Assembly (NCBI RefSeq): GCF_001678675.1
Contig: NZ_LZRN01000043.1
Location: forward strand, 1 to 34,795
Reading direction: 5' to 3'
Source: Gelidibacter algens
GTDB taxonomy: Bacteria > Bacteroidota > Bacteroidia > Flavobacteriales > Flavobacteriaceae
Length of the DNA: 34,795 nt
The notes under the pieces were generated by a model, which had not been told where the DNA came from, did not search any database, and worked only from the letters and a program-made list of their open reading frames with translations. The first letter of the stretch is position 1, and the number at the start of each line of letters is the position of its first letter. The position numbers were made by a program, and so were the translations under genes. Positions 1-8,219 of this stretch are shown here, piece by piece.

Positions 1-171
1 TGATTTGGCAATAAACAATAACTATAAATGTCGCTTACGTGAAGCAGATATTTTTTCATTAATTTCAAAAAATAAGGCGTAATTGTCTTTTTCCAAGAAA
101 ATATTTTCATTGTTGTTCCCCCTATTGTAAATATGAAAATAATGTCCTGTTTCAAAGGGTTGATATTTCAT
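1..171 (-). pseudogene. REP-associated tyrosine transposase (RAYT) remnant, frameshifted and cut by window edge
   Basis: Reading down from the ATG at 169-171 gives MKYQPFETGHYFHIYNRGNN, the hallmark N-terminus of Bacteroidota RAYT/Y1-transposase proteins (H-x-Y-N-R-G). The frame stops at 22-24 after 49 codons. A second frame in the last 36 bases reads YSYCLLPNH, which is the family's next conserved block (YCLLPNHFH). The gene is therefore broken by a frameshift between about positions 25 and 45, and its catalytic half lies outside the window. Known family role: single-strand cleavage and mobilisation of REP palindromes. A perfect palindrome lies only 13 bases upstream of the start. The family call is confident; whether the rest of the gene is intact cannot be seen. 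Confidence 0.75.
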
Positions 172-184
172 AGCGTTGTTATTT

Positions 185-217
185 AGACCTAACAGGTTTT
201 CAAAACCTGTTAGGTCT
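185..217. repeat. Perfect 33-bp REP-type palindrome
   Basis: AGACCTAACAGGTTTT (185-200), a single C, then its exact reverse complement (202-217). It sits between the 3' end of the cusC-like gene and the start of the RAYT remnant. This is where RAYT genes carry their cognate REP sequence. It may also act as a terminator for the efflux operon, although no long T-run follows it. Confidence 0.8.
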
Positions 218-321
218 TGTTCGTTAAATAATTAATGATATCAGACTGATTCTTCATTACGTAATGTTTTATTATAAGTACCTCAATTTTTTGGAACGTA
301 TTACCTCATTAAAAGAAAGTT

Positions 322-1563
322 TTAATTGGTTAAGTAATTGATGACGGCAGACTGCACGTAATAGTTTCCTACGGATTCTATCTGGTTCATCTGAAATTTC
401 AATTGAAGTTCTTGAATGTCCAGCACATCATTAAAATCAATGGTTCCTGTTTCATAGTTTTTAATAAGAATTTCTTCAGCATCATTGGCTTGTTTCAAGT
501 TTTTTGATTGTGTTTCAAATTTGATACGAGCCTGATTACGTTGTGAAATCGCTTTCGCAAAAGCAGACTCCAAAACATTGAGACGTTGGTCTTTTTGGGA
601 CTCGATTTCTTGCTGACGGAGTTCATTTTGCTTTGAAATGGATTTATATCTGTTATTGAAAATTGGAATGGTAACTGAAACCATTGGCATCACGATATCC
701 TTACCATTTTCAAAAAGATCCATATCTGTTCTTTTACTTACTGGTAAATAATCCAATCCAAACCCAATCATGGGTGCGCTTTCACGCTGGTTAAGCAGTT
801 CAGATTGTACGACAGATTCATAGAGCTTGTCGTATTTGAGCAGCTCGGGATTGAGTGATAGCCCATCATAACTAAAAGCAGTTTCTTCCTCAGGCAATGG
901 TAACTCAGTAACGGTTTCAACCGGGACATCATGGTCGCGATTGAGGAGGCTATTGAACGCCGCCCGGATTCCGAACGCTTGCTGTTCCAGTACTTTCTTT
1001 TCCTGAACCAACTCGTTCTGTCTGATCTGTAATCGTAAGACATCAACTGCAGATGCATTCCCTACTTCAACCGACGTAAGCGCCAAGCGTTGATAGGTAT
1101 CCAAGAGCTGAATATTCTCCTCCAGCACAAGTTGTTTTGCACGAATTTCATAGAGCTGGTAATATGTTTCCGCAACCGAAAGTTCAAGTTTTCTTTTAGC
1201 AATAGTGACTTCCACATAATCAGCATCGGCCATTGAAGAAGCGTAATTCTCTCTTGCCGTGATGGTCCCGAACCAAGGCAGCATTTGCTTAAAACCAATA
1301 CGTGCGCGTTGTGGACCCACTCGGGTTTCTGGTTCGCTCACAAAATAGCCTGCGCTCACTTCTGTGTTGGGGATCCAATTTGCCTCGTTGACTTTTTCTT
1401 CAGCGATACTGTAGCGTAGTTCAAAGGCCTGGATTTCTGGATTATTGTTTTGGGCTTCTTTGATAAAGGATTGTAAGTCTTGGCCTTCCATGTTTAAAAC
1501 AAAGAAAAAAGACAAGATTACAAAGGCTCCTTTAATTGCTGGTATGTTTTTATTAGTTTTCAT
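322..1563 (-). CDS. cusC: TolC/CusC-like outer membrane efflux protein
   Basis: 413 residues with an N-terminal signal peptide (hydrophobic stretch at about 14-24, ending near MEGQD). The rest is the long alpha-helical, Gln/Glu/Asn-rich pattern of the outer membrane efflux protein (OEP) family, including paired repeats such as VLRLQIRQNELVQEKKVLEQ and a C-terminal ETGTIDFNDVLDIQELQL. These proteins form the outer membrane channel of tripartite RND pumps. Its ATG overlaps the stop of the upstream pump gene as TAATG at 1561-1565, so the two are translationally coupled. It is the last gene of the operon inside the window. The symbol is assigned from family and context. Confidence 0.9.
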   Translation of the reverse strand: MKTNKNIPAIKGAFVILSFFFVLNMEGQDLQSFIKEAQNNNPEIQAFELRYSIAEEKVNEANWIPNTEVSAGYFVSEPETRVGPQRARIGFKQMLPWFGTITARENYASSMADADYVEVTIAKRKLELSVAETYYQLYEIRAKQLVLEENIQLLDTYQRLALTSVEVGNASAVDVLRLQIRQNELVQEKKVLEQQAFGIRAAFNSLLNRDHDVPVETVTELPLPEEETAFSYDGLSLNPELLKYDKLYESVVQSELLNQRESAPMIGFGLDYLPVSKRTDMDLFENGKDIVMPMVSVTIPIFNNRYKSISKQNELRQQEIESQKDQRLNVLESAFAKAISQRNQARIKFETQSKNLKQANDAEEILIKNYETGTIDFNDVLDIQELQLKFQMNQIESVGNYYVQSAVINYLTN

Positions 1564-4500
1564 TAGGCTTCGTTCTTTAGTCTATACGCTATATTCTTTT
1601 CGCTCTTCTTGAGTTGGTATTCCTTTTTCCAGCTATAAAGCACAGGAACCAAAAAATAAGAAGTAATATCAATAATCATCCCGCCAAAAATCGGGATTGC
1701 CATCGGGATCATGATATCGCTTCCTTTTCCTGTGGAGGTGAGTACTGGCAATAAAGCCAGAATTGTCGTTACTGTGGTCATTAAACACGGACGGATTCTC
1801 TTTCCGGCAGCTTCCAAAGTGGCGTGCCGTATGCTTTTTTTATCCGTTGGGTTTTCCCGATCAAAGGACTGTGTGAGGTAAGTGGCCATTACGACCCCAT
1901 CATCTGTAGCAATACCAAAAAGCGCAATGAATCCTACCCAAACGGCTACACTCAAGTTAATGGTTTTCATATTGAAAAGATCCCGCATATTCTCTCCAAA
2001 CAAGCTGAAATTAAAGAACCAATCTTGTCCATATAGCCAGATCATTATGAATCCGCCGGCGAAAGCCACAGCAATTCCAGAAAAAACCATGAGCGATGTG
2101 GAAACAGAACGGAATTGGAAATACAGAATTAAAAAGATGATAATTAAGGCCAAAGGCACAACCACGGACAATGTTTTTTCTGCTCGAAGTTGATTTTCAT
2201 AAGTTCCCGTAAAACGGTAGCTGATCCCTTGTGGCACTATTAAATCGCCATTATCGATATTTTTCTGAATAAGTGCCTGTGCATTTTCCACTACATCTAC
2301 TTCGGCAAAACCATCCAGTTTGTCAAATAAAACATAGCCAATCAAGAAGGTGTCTTCACTTTTAATGACTTGTGGGCCTTGCTCGTAGCGGATATCAACC
2401 AACTCGCCCAACGGCACCGGACTTCCTTCTTCAACAGGAACATAAATGCTTTTTAAATCTTCCGGATTTGAACGTAGCTCACGTGGGTACCGCACTCTCA
2501 CACCATAGCGTTCCCTGCCTTCTACCGTTTGGGTAAGTGGCATTCCACCTATAGCAACTTGCAACACTTCCTGAACATCCATAACGGAAATTCCGTAGCG
2601 CGCCAATTGCTCTCTCTTGATATCAATAAGCAAATAAGGCTTACCGACGATGCGGTCAGCAAACACAGCTTGTGCTTTAACACCCTCGGCTTGTTTTAAA
2701 ATGTCTTCCAATTGCAATCCAAAAGCTTCTATCGTTTTCAGGTCTGGCCCTTTGACTTTGATACCCATCGGTGCACGCATTCCTGTTTGGAGCATGACCA
2801 ATCGTGTTTCAATAGGTTGCAATTTGGGTGCAGAGGTCACGCCTGGAAGTCTGGTAACTTTTATAATCTCATTCCAAATATCGTCAGGACTGTTGATCTC
2901 GGGTCGCCAGTTTCGGTAGTATTCGCCATCATCATCTGCAATTAAATCGTCGTGAGATGCCGATGTTTGGAGTTGCGACACTTCATAATTGGCATCCTCA
3001 TCAATGTCGTTGTTTGGATTGATGATAAATTTGTCATTCTTGAGCATAAAAAGACCATCGTCGGTTACACGGTAGCGTTGTCGGTCGCCATTGGCATTTC
3101 GCATATATTCAGACTTATACTGAATCATATTCTCATACATGGAAAGCGGCGCAGGGTCAAGTGCAGATTCTGTTCTACCTGCTTTTCCTACTACGGTTTC
3201 GATTTCTGGAATACTAGCCACAGCCATATCGAGCTGTTGTAGGACACGTTTGTTTTCTTCCACACCTGCGTGAGGTAAAGAGGTGGGCATCAATAAAAAC
3301 GAACCTTCATTAAGTGCTGGCATAAATTCCTTACCAGTGTTGCGCATAATTACAATACCTAAAATCAACACCGTGCTGGGAATAATTAAAAACAGATAAC
3401 GGTTTTGAAGGGCCCACCTTAAAATGCTCTGATAATATCTTTGGAACACTGAAAAAGCGCCCAACAAGCCGAAGCAAATAATCGCCACAAAAATCAAATT
3501 CATGATAATGCTTCGGTCAAAGCCGAGTGGTCGCCAATATTCAGCAAGTAAGAACACAATTGCCAAGGCTGAGATGATCACCTCTGCCTGCGGCATCTCC
3601 CCAAAGGGAAGAATTTTACGTCTTCTTAATAGAGGTAGCAGACCAAAAGCAATCAATACAAGTCCCAACCAATATCCGAAAGCTATGGCTGCAATACCGA
3701 GAATGATTAGAATACTATTGATAAGATCTTTAGAACGCACCTTGATATTACTTTTTCTGAAAAGAAAAGCTGCAAATGGTGGTATTAAGAAAAGTGCAAT
3801 GACCAAGGATGCCGATAGCGCCATTGTTTTGGTAAATGCCAGCGGACGGAATAACTTTCCTTCAGCACCCACCATGGTGAATACTGGGATAAAACTGATA
3901 ATGGTGGTCAAAACTGCCGTTAATATGGCTCCTGACACCTCAGAAGTTGCGTTGTAAATAATTTGATTTGTCGTGTATTCAATGCCGTTTTCACGGAAGC
4001 GTAATTTTTCATCCTCCAAATGCCGAATCATATTTTCGACTAGTATCACGCCCACGTCCACCATAGTCCCAATGGCGATGGCAATACCAGAAAGTGCGAC
4101 GATGTTCGCATCCACATTAAAAAGTTTCATCGTGATAAAAACCATCAACACCGCGACTGGCAAAAGACCTGAAATAAGAATGGAAGCCCGTAAATTGAAT
4201 ACCATGACGATAATTACCAGAATGGTGATTAGAATTTCGAGCGTTAGTGCTTCATTGAGCGTGTATAAGGTTTCCTGAATAAGTTCAGAGCGATCATAAA
4301 ACGGCACGATGGTGACTTGTGAGATACGCCCATCAGCCAACGTTTTACTGGGAAGACCAGATGACAATTCAGCAATTTGATCCTTTACGTTATTGATCAC
4401 TTCTAAAGGATTTGCGCCATAACGAGCCACGACAACACCACCAACAACTTCCGCGCCTTCTTTGTCCAAAATGCCGCGTCTGGATTGTGGTCCTAAATGA

Positions 4501-5345
4501 ACTTTGGCGATGTCTTTAATACGGATAGATGTAAAATTTTCTGAAGTGATGACTGCATTTTCAATGTCTTCAACTGATTTTACGTAACCCAAACCGCGCA
4601 CCAAATATTCAGCTTGGTTGATTTCCAAGGTCTGCGCACCAATGTCTTGATTACTTTCCTTAACTGCTTTTGCAATGGCACTCAAACCGATGTTGTATTG
4701 GCGCATTTTTTCAGGATCCACATCTACTTGATATTCCTGAACATAACCACCGATGGAGGCCACTTCAGAAACGCCACTTGCTGATGACAACCCGTATTTG
4801 ACATAGTAATCTTGAATGCTGCGCAGTTCGTGTAAATCCCAGCCGCCAGTAACATTTCCATCTTTATCCCGACCTTCAAGCGTGTACCAAAATATCTGTC
4901 CCAGTCCTGTTGCATCAGGTCCTAAAGCTGGATTGACATCTTCTGGCAATAAGTTTGCGGGAAGTGAATTGAGTTTTTCGAGGATGCGACTCCGCGACCA
5001 GTAAAACTCCACATCTTCATCAAAAATGATATAGATACTGGAAAATCCAAACATTGATGAACTACGGATGGTCTTTACTCCAGGAATCCCTAATAATGAG
5101 GTGGTAAGCGGATAGGTAATTTGGTCTTCAATATCCTGTGGTGAGCGTCCGTCCCATTTGGTAAAGACGATTTGTTGGTTTTCGCCGATATCAGGAATAG
5201 CATCCACCGCTACAGGATCTCTTGGTAAAATGCCTGTGTCCATGTTGAAGGGTGCATTGACAATTCCCCAACCCACGATGAGTGTGAGTAAGAGCACCGC
5301 AATCAGTTTGTTTTCTATAAGGAACTTGATGCCTTTATTGAGCAT
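1563..5345 (-). CDS. cusA: CusA/CzcA-family heavy-metal RND efflux transporter
   Basis: 1260 residues, a full-length HME-RND pump. The TM4 signature GIAIAIGTMVDVGVILVEN (420-438) carries the proton-relay Asp430. The three methionines that form the Cu(I)/Ag(I) site in E. coli CusA appear conserved: Met686 in LLMPTSL, Met736 in PLSMYENM and Met851 in RLVMLQTGM. This favours monovalent Cu/Ag over Zn/Co/Cd. The protein is about 200 residues longer than E. coli CusA. The extra length is mainly an added hydrophobic segment at about 535-640 and an acidic insertion at about 750-815. It uses proton motive force to export metal from periplasm or cytoplasm. It follows the HYC_CC_PP gene by 132 bases and is coupled to cusC. 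No adaptor (CusB) gene is visible. Confidence 0.93.
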   Translation of the reverse strand: MLNKGIKFLIENKLIAVLLLTLIVGWGIVNAPFNMDTGILPRDPVAVDAIPDIGENQQIVFTKWDGRSPQDIEDQITYPLTTSLLGIPGVKTIRSSSMFGFSSIYIIFDEDVEFYWSRSRILEKLNSLPANLLPEDVNPALGPDATGLGQIFWYTLEGRDKDGNVTGGWDLHELRSIQDYYVKYGLSSASGVSEVASIGGYVQEYQVDVDPEKMRQYNIGLSAIAKAVKESNQDIGAQTLEINQAEYLVRGLGYVKSVEDIENAVITSENFTSIRIKDIAKVHLGPQSRRGILDKEGAEVVGGVVVARYGANPLEVINNVKDQIAELSSGLPSKTLADGRISQVTIVPFYDRSELIQETLYTLNEALTLEILITILVIIVMVFNLRASILISGLLPVAVLMVFITMKLFNVDANIVALSGIAIAIGTMVDVGVILVENMIRHLEDEKLRFRENGIEYTTNQIIYNATSEVSGAILTAVLTTIISFIPVFTMVGAEGKLFRPLAFTKTMALSASLVIALFLIPPFAAFLFRKSNIKVRSKDLINSILIILGIAAIAFGYWLGLVLIAFGLLPLLRRRKILPFGEMPQAEVIISALAIVFLLAEYWRPLGFDRSIIMNLIFVAIICFGLLGAFSVFQRYYQSILRWALQNRYLFLIIPSTVLILGIVIMRNTGKEFMPALNEGSFLLMPTSLPHAGVEENKRVLQQLDMAVASIPEIETVVGKAGRTESALDPAPLSMYENMIQYKSEYMRNANGDRQRYRVTDDGLFMLKNDKFIINPNNDIDEDANYEVSQLQTSASHDDLIADDDGEYYRNWRPEINSPDDIWNEIIKVTRLPGVTSAPKLQPIETRLVMLQTGMRAPMGIKVKGPDLKTIEAFGLQLEDILKQAEGVKAQAVFADRIVGKPYLLIDIKREQLARYGISVMDVQEVLQVAIGGMPLTQTVEGRERYGVRVRYPRELRSNPEDLKSIYVPVEEGSPVPLGELVDIRYEQGPQVIKSEDTFLIGYVLFDKLDGFAEVDVVENAQALIQKNIDNGDLIVPQGISYRFTGTYENQLRAEKTLSVVVPLALIIIFLILYFQFRSVSTSLMVFSGIAVAFAGGFIMIWLYGQDWFFNFSLFGENMRDLFNMKTINLSVAVWVGFIALFGIATDDGVVMATYLTQSFDRENPTDKKSIRHATLEAAGKRIRPCLMTTVTTILALLPVLTSTGKGSDIMIPMAIPIFGGMIIDITSYFLVPVLYSWKKEYQLKKSEKNIAYRLKNEA

Positions 5346-5448
5346 ATGAAAAAAATGTTAGACAGTTATACAAAAGCAGTTCAGTTGTTGTTTTGAAAAA
5401 AAGATACAACAAAACTTGCCCAAAACGGATGTGCCGCTGGGCTTATTT

Positions 5449-5464
5449 CCCGATGAGTATCGGG
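5449..5464. repeat. Small CCCGAT/ATCGGG stem-loop
   Basis: A 6-bp perfect inverted repeat with a 4-base loop (GAGT), between the HYC_CC_PP gene and cusA. The same CCCGA...TCGGG core recurs in hairpins at 27671-27688 and 32688-32703. It has no T-tract on the transcribed minus strand, so attenuation is only a guess. Confidence 0.5.
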
Positions 5465-5477
5465 TTTGTCTAATACA

Positions 5478-5897
5478 TCAAATTAAGAAGGTCTGGTGCA
5501 GCACTTGCACATCCCGTTCGACAAAGGGTGGTGCATAATCAATAAATGGAATCTCCTGAGATTCGATTCCTTGAAAGAGACTGTTATAAGAATAGGTGAA
5601 TAACGCAACAAAAACTTGCTGCTCGAAGCTTAGCTTATCAAATGAAAGTTTAAGATCGTCCTGACCTTTCTTAATTAATTGGGTATCCGTGCAACAGGAT
5701 TTTTCTACAAGTTTGGGATTTTCACAGCTAGAAGGTTTCTGTGTTTTATCCATGCCGCAGGTGTCTACTTGTTGCGTAAACGAGAAATCAACCAATGTAT
5801 CTCCACAGTAGTGCATGTCCACAGTAAATGACATTGTAGTCATAAAAACTACAGTGGCCATAAAAACTGCCATTGATTTGTGGAAAAACTGTTTCAT
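5478..5897 (-). CDS. HYC_CC_PP family protein, metal-efflux associated
   Basis: 139 residues: an N-terminal signal or anchor (about 7-25), then the diagnostic motifs in order. These are His29-Tyr30-Cys31, further cysteines 47 and 58, the pair Cys68-Cys69, and near the C-terminus Pro123-Pro124 followed by a short tail. The Bacteroidota family named after this pattern (HYC...CC...PP) is typically encoded just upstream of Cus/Czc pumps, as here. The spaced Cys/His residues in an exported protein suggest metal binding or delivery to the pump; that role is inference. It is probably the first gene of the efflux operon. Confidence 0.85.
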   Translation of the reverse strand: MKQFFHKSMAVFMATVVFMTTMSFTVDMHYCGDTLVDFSFTQQVDTCGMDKTQKPSSCENPKLVEKSCCTDTQLIKKGQDDLKLSFDKLSFEQQVFVALFTYSYNSLFQGIESQEIPFIDYAPPFVERDVQVLHQTFLI

Positions 5898-6094
5898 TAA
5901 GACAAATTTAGCAATAATATTGAGTTTTGAGTTCTTTTTAACTAATTGTTAGGTCATTAAAAAATGTAATTCGTGATATATTTATTTAGGAACGCCATCC
6001 AACCAAACACGAATCATGCGTACTTATTCAATCTAAAAAAATTAGAGACATCTGTTAAATATCACATTTTCTATAATTAAGCAAATCAAAAATT

Positions 6095-6130
6095 AATAGT
6101 TATACTTAATAAAATAATAGTATAACTATT
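6095..6130. promoter_or_regulatory. 12-bp perfect inverted repeat, candidate operator
   Basis: AATAGTTATACT (6095-6106) and its exact reverse complement (6119-6130), separated by 12 bases. It ends 17 bases upstream of a TATATTTG box (6148-6155), so it would overlap the -33 region of the promoter for the lipoprotein gene. The divergent HYC_CC_PP-cusA operon starts 198 bases away on the other side. The regulator is unknown. Confidence 0.45.
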
Positions 6131-6147
6131 ATTAAGGGAAGTATTCA

Positions 6148-6155
6148 TATATTTG
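6148..6155 (+). promoter_or_regulatory. Bacteroidota -7 box (TATATTTG) for the lipoprotein gene
   Basis: Exact match to the TAnnTTTG -7 consensus, 32 bases before the ATG at 6188. No clear TTTG -33 element was seen; that position is occupied by an inverted repeat. Confidence 0.45.
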
Positions 6156-6187
6156 TGGCTCAATAACTTTATTCTAATAGAAAAACA

Positions 6188-6472
6188 ATGAAAACACAAA
6201 AAACTGCCTATCCAATTCTTTTTGCTGCTGCCTGCTTAGTACTGTTTGCATCTTGTGAAAACGTCACCAGCGTGACCAATAAAGTTGAAAGTCAACTTAA
6301 TAATCTTACAGAAAAGGCCAACCATTTAGATTCAGTCATAAACACGGAAATTGATAAAGTTGGGAAGCTGGACTCCATTATAAACATGGAAGATCTGAAG
6401 ATTAAAAAACTGGATTCGCTAGTCAAAAAAACATCATCAAAGCTCGACTCCATATGGCAGGAACACAAATAA
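6188..6472 (+). CDS. Small coiled-coil lipoprotein with LDS repeats
   Basis: 94 residues. The signal peptide ends in a lipobox (VLFASC, Cys23), so the mature protein should be a lipid-anchored helix of about 71 residues. Leu-Asp-Ser triplets recur at 47, 61, 75 and 86. Spacings are 14, 14 and 11, so the first intervals equal two heptads, as in a parallel coiled coil. The overall design recalls short helical lipoproteins such as Lpp, but there is no recognisable sequence match. It stands 150 bases upstream of a small MscS gene on the same strand. Function unknown. Confidence 0.8.
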   Translation: MKTQKTAYPILFAAACLVLFASCENVTSVTNKVESQLNNLTEKANHLDSVINTEIDKVGKLDSIINMEDLKIKKLDSLVKKTSSKLDSIWQEHK

Positions 6473-6622
6473 CCAAAATATATCATTTTTTTAAAATAAG
6501 TTTTGGTGTGACGTTATAAAAGGTTCAACGATATATCGAGAGGTATTGATTGTTTGGAAATTGTACTCTAAATTTAGGATTTCTAATACTTGATTTGAGG
6601 AAAAATTTAATAATGTCAAATT

Positions 6623-7120
6623 ATGGATACAACCCAATTGAAAATAATTGAGACCATAGCGGTGATTTTAGCGTTTGTTTTTATACTCCTTGCCACCACA
6701 AAATTGGTGAATAAGACGGTCTCCAACAATTATCTGAAGAAAGTAAGAGGGAAAATCATAAAGAAGCTTATTAACCTGATCAATATTATAGTCTGTCTCA
6801 TCGTCATATTAATTATCTGGGGCGTCGATCAGTCCGAACTAGCGGTTTTTATAGGATCATTATTGACCGTTTTAGGCATAGCATTGTTCGCGCAATGGTC
6901 CATATTGTCCAATATCACTTCCAGCATAATTATTTTCTTTAACCACCCTGTCAAATTGGAGGATACGATCACCATAATTGACAAAGATTATGAAATCGAA
7001 GGAAGAGTGAGCGATATTGGGGTCTTTTTTATCATCCTTAAAACAAAAGAAGGAGAACAGATTACCATCCCAAGTAATGTGTTTATTCAAAAAATGATCA
7101 AAAAGAAAATAAATGATTAG
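6623..7120 (+). CDS. Minimal MscS-like mechanosensitive channel
   Basis: 165 residues: a TM helix at about 8-26, a second at about 49-66, and a Gly/Ala/Leu-rich pore-lining helix (FIGSLLTVLGIALFAQWSIL). The MscS beta-domain pattern follows (NHPVKLEDTITI, then SDIGVFFIILKTKEGEQITIPSNVF). The IxxxxxTxGEQITIPN-type motif is the family's beta-domain signature. It lacks the C-terminal alpha/beta vestibule of E. coli MscS (286 residues), so it is a minimal version. The likely role is release of solutes on hypo-osmotic shock. Confidence 0.85.
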   Translation: MDTTQLKIIETIAVILAFVFILLATTKLVNKTVSNNYLKKVRGKIIKKLINLINIIVCLIVILIIWGVDQSELAVFIGSLLTVLGIALFAQWSILSNITSSIIIFFNHPVKLEDTITIIDKDYEIEGRVSDIGVFFIILKTKEGEQITIPSNVFIQKMIKKKIND

Positions 7121-7366
7121 GTCCAACCAAAGCTCGTTTCTGCAGCAAAAAAAGACAGGCTATTTCAGCAATTCAAATTGAGTTGTCAATTAGGTTTTAA
7201 TAAGAATGTGCTGTTACACAAATTTCATAACGCTCAAGATTTGAAAGTGAAATCATATAAAATATGAGATAAATCGAATCGTTGACTCTAATACAAATCT
7301 AAAATTTTGTAAATTTAACAGTGATGGACTGCGAATATGGAGTCGTTTCTATTAAATTAAAAACCT

Positions 7367-8101
7367 ATGAAAAATCCAGATTTTAGTAATTTGAGTGCAA
7401 TTTACATTAACTGTACTTTGAAAAAATCGCCAGAAAAAAGTCATACGGCCTCCTTGATGGATGTTTCCAAAGCCATACTAGCAAAGGAAAATGTCAAGGT
7501 TGATGAAATCAGATTGGTGGACCATGATGTTGCTAGTGGTGTTAACCCAGATATGACACAACACGGTTGGGAAAAGGACGAATGGCCTGCTTTGTATAAA
7601 AGAATCATGGCGGCAGATATACTTATTGTTGGGACTCCTATTTGGCTTGGTGAAAAATCATCTGAAGCTCAAAAATTAATTGAAAGACTTTACGCTATGA
7701 GCGGTAAAACTAATGATAAGGGACAGTATGTTTTTTATGGAAAAGTAGGGGGTTGTATCATTACAGGAAATGAAGATGGTGTAAAACACTGTGCAATGGG
7801 CATTTTATACTCTTTGCAGCATGTGGGTTATACCATTCCGCCGCAGGCAGATAGTGGCTGGATTGGCGCAGTTGGTCCAGGCCCAAGTTATGGGGATACG
7901 GAATGGCAAGGTGAAGAGTTAAAGACTCCTATTGGTTTTGATAGCGATTTTACCAATCGAAACACCACATTTATGACCTATAATTTACTGCATTTGGCAT
8001 CGCTTTTAAAAGCGAATGATGGATATCCAAGCTACGGAAACTCTCGGGAAGATTGGGATGATGGCAAACGTTGGGAATTCGAGAATCCTGAATATAGATA
8101 A
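7367..8101 (+). CDS. Flavodoxin-fold NAD(P)H-dependent oxidoreductase
   Basis: 244 residues. It opens with a beta strand and phosphate-binding-like loop (AIYINCTLKKSPEKSHTASL). The FMN-site block GTPIWLGEKSSEAQKLIERL follows at about 85-105, then GNEDGVKHCAMGILYSLQHV at about 136-155. This order is typical of the FMN_red/flavodoxin_2 group. No signal peptide, so it is cytoplasmic. It is convergent with the KefB/KefC-type antiporter, 118 bases away. KefF-like flavoproteins regulate such antiporters in E. coli, but this protein is longer than KefF (176 aa) and not co-directional. Substrate unknown. Confidence 0.85.
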   Translation: MKNPDFSNLSAIYINCTLKKSPEKSHTASLMDVSKAILAKENVKVDEIRLVDHDVASGVNPDMTQHGWEKDEWPALYKRIMAADILIVGTPIWLGEKSSEAQKLIERLYAMSGKTNDKGQYVFYGKVGGCIITGNEDGVKHCAMGILYSLQHVGYTIPPQADSGWIGAVGPGPSYGDTEWQGEELKTPIGFDSDFTNRNTTFMTYNLLHLASLLKANDGYPSYGNSREDWDDGKRWEFENPEYR

Positions 8102-8219
8102 TGATAAGCTGATTGCAGTGCACTCTTGTATTGGGCCTTTGAACACAGTACCTAAATTATCTTGAAACAATAGCCTAAAAAAAAATTCAAGACGAAATAT
8201 ATCATCTCTTATAAAGAAC

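Noticed and set aside
5903-5910. TAAATTTG -7 box for the HYC_CC_PP gene
   Set aside because: A perfect consensus match, but it would put the transcript start on the start codon, and no -33 element is seen.
8160-8192. Terminator between the flavoprotein and the antiporter (TCTTGAA/TTCAAGA)
   Set aside because: Only a 7-bp AT-rich stem with a 19-base loop; too weak to list as a feature.
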